NCBI RefSeq assembly: GCF_000577335.1
Contig: NZ_CBYL010000018.1
Location: 1-63,714 of the forward strand
Length of the DNA stretch: 63,714 nt
DNA from: Faecalispora jeddahensis
GTDB taxonomy: Bacteria; Bacillota; Clostridia; Oscillospirales; Acutalibacteraceae
Reading direction: 5' to 3'
A program made the translations under genes and the position numbers. Each line of letters starts with the position of its first letter. Position 1 is the first letter of the stretch. A model generated the notes under the pieces. That model was given only the letters and a program-made list of their open reading frames with translations. It was not told where the DNA came from and made no database searches. Below are positions 59,205-63,714 of this stretch, piece by piece.

Positions 59205-59236
59205 CTATTACCGTTGGTAATTACCGGTGGTAATAG
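59205..59236. promoter_or_regulatory. TetR operator: two abutting palindromes
   Basis: TTACC-GTT-GGTAA (59208-59220) and TTACC-GGT-GGTAA (59221-59233) abut exactly, inside the larger CTATTACC...GGTAATAG symmetry. The site lies immediately downstream of the -10 of the TetR promoter, ideal for repression by two dimers. Confidence 0.88.
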
Positions 59237-59265
59237 ATTGTATCACGCCTTTTGGCCGCTGTCAA
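59237..59265 (-). promoter_or_regulatory. Promoter of tetR-DUF6323-DUF6179
   Basis: Minus strand -35 TTGACA (59265-59260), 17-base spacer, -10 TACAAT (59242-59237), followed directly by the operator. Confidence 0.88.
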
Positions 59266-59375
59266 TGCATTAAAGGGGGGAAATCACTGTGCCCACAACG
59301 CGTTCTATCGCTTCCCTAAACAGGAGAAGATATGGTAATATATCCATAATATGGAAAAACAAAAGGAGTAAACCG

Positions 59376-60410
59376 ATGGAAAATCAAATGCAAAGCGCCC
59401 TGCGGGCTATGTCTGCATGGTTGGCAGACGAGCACGAGCTTGGTGGGCCGCCCGCCAAAATAGAATGCGCGGGGGAATTCGATCTGCACGGGTACCATTA
59501 CTATATCTTCAAGTATAAAAAGAACCTTCTCGGCAAATGGCTGCTTGGGGTATGCGGCGGCTACGAGCCCGGAGAAACAGAGCACTGCGGGCATGTGTTC
59601 AGTGAAATGGAAGCCTACGATGCCAAAACTGCCCTTGAAAAATCTATTCGCATGGTTGAAATGATTCGTGCATACTGGATGCAGCGGGCGCAGGAGGAGC
59701 AGCAAAAGCAGCAGACAGCCCCGCCTTATGAAAGCGAGGAGATTTCCCCGGAGCAGGAGCAGCGCAAGGCACGCTCGATCTCCATTTTGAAAGAAAAAGG
59801 AGTTCCTTATATTGAGCACCTGCCTGTCATTGAATCGGTAATTACGCCGCGCACCCCGCAGGAAATTGCAAAACGCGCCATTGCCTGCCTGATTACCATA
59901 CAGGTGGCCTGCGACATATCCCGCGGCGAGGATGTGAAGAAATCCCAGGAATTTTTTCAGCAGATGCTGGAGACCTATGGAGTTGCGGACGAATTGACCC
60001 CCAAGGAGCAGATGTTCTTCTCCGGCAAGCCAAGCAATCAGGATGCGGTGAACATGGCCTGGAAGTACGAAGCTTATTGGCCGCTGATTTGGGCGCTGGG
60101 TCTGGTGGACAGCCTGGAATATCCCGATCAGATCTGTGACTGCGATTTTGCGATAGAAGCGGTAAGCTCCTGCGGCAGCTTCGAGGAATTGATGGAGAGT
60201 GCCCGGCCCCGGGAAATGAGCGAAATTCTGGATGAAGCCGATTTGATTTTCCGGTATGACTGGGCCTGCGTCAATGCCCGTCTTCACGGCAGGGAGGCGC
60301 CCGCAGGGTTGGATTCCGGCGTAGTAATGGAACGCCATTGGGGGCTAAACTGGCTGATTGGCAAAAATTCAGATAACGATGAATGGGACACGGTTTCAAC
60401 CGATACCTGA
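59376..60410 (+). CDS. DUF4272-containing protein
   Basis: 344 residues, no membrane helix. An N-terminal ~130-residue domain (IECAGEFDLHGYHYYIFKYK, KWLLGVCGGYEPGETEHCG) is followed by a Gln/Glu-rich linker and DUF4272: SISILKEKGVPYIEHLPVIE, TPQEIAKRAIACLITIQVAC and AWKYEAYWPLIWALGLVDSL. DUF4272 proteins are of unknown function. ATG 59376 has AAAAGGAG. It is divergent from the TetR operon and might share its operator region, though its own promoter is not clear. Confidence 0.8.
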   Translation: MENQMQSALRAMSAWLADEHELGGPPAKIECAGEFDLHGYHYYIFKYKKNLLGKWLLGVCGGYEPGETEHCGHVFSEMEAYDAKTALEKSIRMVEMIRAYWMQRAQEEQQKQQTAPPYESEEISPEQEQRKARSISILKEKGVPYIEHLPVIESVITPRTPQEIAKRAIACLITIQVACDISRGEDVKKSQEFFQQMLETYGVADELTPKEQMFFSGKPSNQDAVNMAWKYEAYWPLIWALGLVDSLEYPDQICDCDFAIEAVSSCGSFEELMESARPREMSEILDEADLIFRYDWACVNARLHGREAPAGLDSGVVMERHWGLNWLIGKNSDNDEWDTVSTDT

Positions 60411-60508
60411 AAACGAAACATGAGAGCAGGCGTTCTAATTGTTGATGTCGCTTTTCCCTTGAAAATTGCCTGGCTGAAAAGAAATCATAGTAATGTGGTA
60501 GGATTTTA

Positions 60509-60538
60509 TTGCAAAACGATCCGCACTTGCTGTATGAT
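60509..60538 (+). promoter_or_regulatory. Promoter of the second metY-type gene
   Basis: -35 TTGCAA (60509-60514), 18-base spacer, -10 TATGAT (60533-60538), about 33 bases before the start codon. Confidence 0.6.
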
Positions 60539-60571
60539 TAAGAGAATCAATGACCAGGAGGGAAACACAGC

Positions 60572-61834
60572 ATGAGGGACGAAACCAAATGTATCCACTG
60601 CGGGTATACCCCGAAAAATTCAGAGCCGAAGATGGTTCCGATCGTTCAAAGCACGACTTATGTGTTTGATTCAACGCAGGAGGTCGGTGACGTATTCGAC
60701 GAACCGACCAAAGCCCTGATTTACTCGCGCTTCGCCAACCCCACTGTGATGGCGGTCGAGCAGAAAATCGCTGATTTGGAGGGCGGCATCGGCGCGATGT
60801 GCACCTCTTCCGGTCAGGCCGCCACGCTGCTCGCCATTTTAAACCTGTGCAAGGTGGGCGGCAGCTTCATCAGCACCTCTCAGATTTACGGCGGAACCGT
60901 GAACCTGTTTGCCGTCACCCTGAAAAATTACGGGATCGAGTGCATTTTTGTGGACGCCGACGCCGACGAGGAAACCATCGGCGCCGCGGTACGGGAAAAC
61001 ACCAGGCTGATTTTCGGCGAAACGATCGCAAACCCGGCCCTGAGTGTGCTGGACATCGAAAAGTTCGCACGGATCGCACACAGCCACAAAATCCCCCTGA
61101 TCATGGACAATACCTTTGCCACCCCGATTCTGTGCAAGCCGTTTGAGTTCGGCGCCGATATCGTGGTGCATTCCACCTCGAAATACATGGACGGCCACGC
61201 GGTGCAGGTAGGCGGCGTGATTGTCGATTCCGGCAATTTCGACTGGACCAACGGCAAATTCCCGGAGTTTACCGAGCCGGACGAATCGTACCACGGCATT
61301 ACTTATGTGGGGAACTACGGCAAGGCCGCCTATATTATCAAGGCCAGAATGCAGCTGATGCGCGACTACGGCGCCTACCCGGCGGCAAATTCCGCGTTTC
61401 TTTTGAACCTTGGCCTCGAAACGCTTGCCGTGCGGATGGAGCGCTACTGCAAAAACGCGCTGGAGGTGGCAAACTATCTCGCGGCCTCCGACAAGATTGA
61501 AAAGGTGATCTACCCGGGGCTGGAGAGCGACAAGTATTACCCGCTTGCAAAGAAGTACCTGAAGGGAACGAGCGGCGTGATTTCGTTCATCATCAAGGGC
61601 GGAAAGGACAACGCCGTCAAATTCATGGACGGCCTGAAGCTCGCTTCCATTGAAGTGCATGTGGCGGATATCCGCACCTGCGTGCTGCACCCCGCCAGCG
61701 CCACACACCGCCAGCTGACCGAAGAACAGCTGTTTGCCGCGGGCATCAACCCCGGTATGATCCGCTTCTCCGTCGGTCTGGAAAGCGTTGAGGATATTAT
61801 TGAAGATATTGAGCAGAGCCTGAGCAAAGTGTAA
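60572..61834 (+). CDS. Second O-acetylhomoserine sulfhydrylase-type enzyme
   Basis: 420-residue Cys/Met-metabolism PLP enzyme. VPIVQSTTYVFDSTQEVGDV, YSRFANPTVMAVEQKIADLE and HSTSKYMDGHAVQVGGVIVD (PLP lysine) place it with MetY/cystathionine-type enzymes. An N-terminal CIHCGY adds two cysteines. It is clearly a different subfamily from metY at 50245, and substrate preference (O-acetylhomoserine, cystathionine or methionine) is not fixed by what I can see. It has its own promoter and terminator and no leader peptide. GACCAGGAGGG precedes the ATG. Confidence 0.88.
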   Translation: MRDETKCIHCGYTPKNSEPKMVPIVQSTTYVFDSTQEVGDVFDEPTKALIYSRFANPTVMAVEQKIADLEGGIGAMCTSSGQAATLLAILNLCKVGGSFISTSQIYGGTVNLFAVTLKNYGIECIFVDADADEETIGAAVRENTRLIFGETIANPALSVLDIEKFARIAHSHKIPLIMDNTFATPILCKPFEFGADIVVHSTSKYMDGHAVQVGGVIVDSGNFDWTNGKFPEFTEPDESYHGITYVGNYGKAAYIIKARMQLMRDYGAYPAANSAFLLNLGLETLAVRMERYCKNALEVANYLAASDKIEKVIYPGLESDKYYPLAKKYLKGTSGVISFIIKGGKDNAVKFMDGLKLASIEVHVADIRTCVLHPASATHRQLTEEQLFAAGINPGMIRFSVGLESVEDIIEDIEQSLSKV

Positions 61835-61886
61835 GCGCTGCTGCACCATACACTTGCGGCGAACTGCCGCAGGCGGAACAGAGTAA

Positions 61887-61937
61887 AAGAAGCTATTCAA
61901 CATTTCTCTTCAAAATGTTGAAAAGCTTCTTTCCTTT
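61887..61937 (+). terminator. Terminator after the second metY-type gene
   Basis: AAGAAGCTATTCAACATT pairs with AATGTTGAAAAGCTTCTT with one internal mismatch, followed by TCCTTTT. Confidence 0.85.
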
Positions 61938-61959
61938 TAACCTGCGCTCGGTACGATCC

Positions 61960-62385
61960 TTATTTTACCTGCAGAGCCTGACGAATCCGATCGATCAGCT
62001 CTGCATTCTTTTTCTCATCAAAATAAACCTGATCGGGGTTCATAGCAAACGTTCCGCCCCATTCGGCGCCGCCGCGGTACTTCGGCACCAGATGAAAATG
62101 CAGGTGGTGCCCGGTGTCCCCATACGCGCCGTAATTGATCTTTTCGGGGTGAAATACCTCATGCAGCGCCTTAGCCACACGATTGACCTCGGCAAAATAG
62201 GCGTTTCTCTCTTCATCTGAAAGCTCAATCATCTCGCTCACATGCTTTTTATGGGCCACGACCACCCGGCCCTCGTGACTCTGCTCTTTAAACAAATACA
62301 CCTTCGACGTTTCCAGCTCGCAGATCTTGATTCCGAACTTGTCCAGCAGTTCGCCTTCTACACAGTATGCGCACGTTGCATCCAT
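61960..62385 (-). CDS. HIT-family hydrolase
   Basis: 141 residues. CAYCVEGELLDKFG at the start and the histidine triad GHHLHFHLVPKY (HxHxH) near residue 90 are diagnostic. HIT proteins hydrolyse dinucleoside polyphosphates or nucleoside phosphoramidates; the exact substrate is unknown. I chose ATG 62385 behind AAAAGGAG. An intergenic palindrome lies just upstream. Confidence 0.93.
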   Translation of the reverse strand: MDATCAYCVEGELLDKFGIKICELETSKVYLFKEQSHEGRVVVAHKKHVSEMIELSDEERNAYFAEVNRVAKALHEVFHPEKINYGAYGDTGHHLHFHLVPKYRGGAEWGGTFAMNPDQVYFDEKKNAELIDRIRQALQVK

Positions 62386-62430
62386 TTGATTTGCTCCTTT
62401 TGTTTTGTATTGTAATACCGATATCCTATC

Positions 62431-62482
62431 AAAAGCATTTACGATTTCTCCGCACTTTTGGCGGGGAGAAGGCAATGCTTTT
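62431..62482. repeat. Intergenic palindrome family, copy R5
   Basis: Outer AAAAGCATT (62431-62439) and AATGCTTTT (62474-62482) form a perfect 9-bp stem; inner TTCTCC/GGAGAA carries CGC-ACTTTTG-GCGG. Located between the NYN fusion gene and the HIT gene. Confidence 0.65.
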
Positions 62483-62650
62483 CCTTACAGATTCGCATCA
62501 CGCCGCTTGAAAAAATTGGACTATTTGAAAGTTTTTTCGCTCTTGCCAAATCAGGCAGTTATTTCCTTTTTCGAATCAATTATAAATCGGAAGCAACCCC
62601 GCGTCAACTAAAATGCAATGATTTATTGGATTCTTTGCAATGATTTCCGT

Positions 62651-63714
62651 TCATTCTTTTTTCTTCGCTTTTTCAAAGGCTGCCTGCACGGGATGTGACT
62701 TTTCATACTGGTTGATCTGTGCCAGCAGCTCTGCGATCTGGCCACCGACCATCTCCATCTCCTGATGGAACACCCGGGCCGAAACCCGGAGCGCCCCATG
62801 CCCAAGAATGATCATCTGCTCCATACCGTCGGAGGTTGCAACGCGCACCCGGTACTGCTTGGCCAGCTCGTAGGTTGTTTTTTCAATATAGGCGTCGGCA
62901 GTTTCAGTCTGCTTGGTATACACCACACTGATGTTGTGGTACCGCTGCACCTCGCTGGTATTGCGCGGAACACGGTAAGCGTCGAATACCAGGATCACCT
63001 CGCATTTGCGGTAGCCCTGATAATTGCTGAGCAAATCCATCAGCAGCTTGCGCGCGGTGTCGAGGCTCTCTCGTGCCACCGCCTTCAGCTCGTCCCACGC
63101 GAAAATGATGTTGTAGCCGTCCACCAGCAGATATTCCGGCCCGGTCATGATCGGACGGATGGCTTCCCGCTTCGCAGTCTGTTCCGTGCCCTGCAAAAAC
63201 TGCTTCTGCGGCAGCAGTTCACGCCGCTTGACCGGGCCGTACGTCCGCTCAAAAATGGCCTGCAGCTCTTTGTCCTGCTCCAAAGCACCGGTATAAGAGA
63301 CAGACGGCCGTGCGGAGGACTCCGGAGCGCTCTCCGCCTGCCGATTCTCCCCATGGGGGCGAATGCCGCTTTCTACGTGCATGTAATCCCACACCTGATT
63401 CCAGGGGACGGAAAAACCCGCTCCGTGCGAACAGAAGATGGAATCCGCAGGCTGTTCCAGATCGCGCTCCGGATCATAGCCGATGGCGGCGATTACCTCC
63501 GCCTGATCGCGGCAGGGCTCGTAGCCGCGAAAAAAGCAGGCAAGCTTTCCTTGGCCCCGGGTATAGGAGAGGACCTCGCGGCCATAATCGCGCAGCCCCG
63601 CAACGGGGGCGCTGCCGGTGAGAAGCGTCAGCTCCCCCTCCGGCTCCGGGGGAGCACAGCTGCCCCCCATACGCTGAATGTCCGTCATCGCGCGGCCCAC
63701 GTTTTCGGCGGGTA
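62651..63714 (-). CDS. EF-G/TetM-like translation factor fused to a NYN domain, 5'-truncated
   Basis: 354 residues visible; the start lies right of the window. The first ~110 (VGRAMTDIQRMGGSC, DYGREVLSYTRGQGKLACFF, PADSIFCSHGAGFSVPWNQV) are the C-terminal domains of TetM/TetO-type ribosomal protection factors related to EF-G. After a linker, YLLVDGYNIIFAWDELKAVA opens a NYN/YacP nuclease-like domain with VILVFDAYRVPRN, YTKQTETADAYIEKTTYEL and VATSDGMEQMIILGHGALR, keeping the acidic residues. A ribosome-acting GTPase joined to a likely RNA nuclease suggests RNA cleavage at ribosomes (inference). Confidence 0.85.
   Translation of the reverse strand, partial: PAENVGRAMTDIQRMGGSCAPPEPEGELTLLTGSAPVAGLRDYGREVLSYTRGQGKLACFFRGYEPCRDQAEVIAAIGYDPERDLEQPADSIFCSHGAGFSVPWNQVWDYMHVESGIRPHGENRQAESAPESSARPSVSYTGALEQDKELQAIFERTYGPVKRRELLPQKQFLQGTEQTAKREAIRPIMTGPEYLLVDGYNIIFAWDELKAVARESLDTARKLLMDLLSNYQGYRKCEVILVFDAYRVPRNTSEVQRYHNISVVYTKQTETADAYIEKTTYELAKQYRVRVATSDGMEQMIILGHGALRVSARVFHQEMEMVGGQIAELLAQINQYEKSHPVQAAFEKAKKKE

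Overview
This is a chromosomal segment from an anaerobic Firmicute of the class Clostridia, most likely an Oscillospirales/Ruminococcaceae-type organism; this is inferred from gene content and order, not from a marker gene. Supporting signs are strong AGGAGG-type ribosome binding sites, frequent GTG/TTG starts, the DivIVA-YlmH-SepF division cluster, SpoVB- and YlbF-family proteins, ThyX instead of ThyA, folate one-carbon genes, and DUF families typical of Clostridia. Base composition is moderately GC-rich by eye, except for the EamA transporter block (21.9-23.0 kb), which is clearly AT-richer. I see no insertion sequence, prophage, CRISPR array or rRNA.

Layout. 0-2.7 kb (minus): DUF3870 gene, a divergent serine hydroxymethyltransferase-like gene, and the start of formate-THF ligase. 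3.2-3.4 kb: tRNA-Pro and tRNA-Gln. 3.7-6.5 kb: two coupled flavoprotein genes. 6.6-7.7 kb (plus): a diguanylate cyclase behind a structured leader. 7.9-16.5 kb (minus): a nine-gene run, pseudokinase-thyX-tmk-DUF2156-GNAT-DJ-1-MTHFS-mltG-U32. 16.8-21.8 kb (plus): the same structured leader, then ppx-ppk1-pfk (polyphosphate and glycolysis). 22-40 kb (minus): attenuated EamA transporter; small membrane, rubredoxin-like and ComEA-like genes; rluD-lspA; divIVA-ylmH-sepF-yggS-hlyD-miaA; mutL-mutS; ylbF; miaB; a glycosyltransferase-like gene. 40.5-43.4 kb (plus): two-component system. 43.4-45.9 kb: two riboswitch-like elements in tandem, then thiW-thiM-thiE for thiazole salvage. 46-50 kb: prmA (minus), SpoVB-like flippase and a CmpB-like membrane protein (plus). 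50-51.5 kb: metY behind a Cys-rich leader peptide. 51.8-59.2 kb (minus): lipoprotein/YhfC pair, pyrB-pyrI-ppa with an attenuator-like leader, marR, gpsA, and a TetR-DUF6323-DUF6179 operon. 59.4-61.8 kb (plus): DUF4272 gene and a second metY-type gene. 62-63.7 kb (minus): HIT protein and the C-terminal part of an EF-G/TetM-like protein fused to a NYN domain.

The most unusual signals are in RNA and control regions. A covarying two-helix RNA motif starts the transcripts of both the GGDEF gene and the ppx-ppk1-pfk operon. A TPP riboswitch is followed by a second TPP-like element built into a terminator stem ahead of the thiazole-salvage genes. Two tiny leader peptides precede the EamA gene and metY. 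A scattered family of intergenic palindromes shares a TTCTYCCCC-GGGGAGAA-like core. Among proteins, the SHMT-like enzyme has lost several catalytic residues, the PASTA kinase lacks its catalytic Asp, and the translation-factor/NYN fusion at the right edge stands out.
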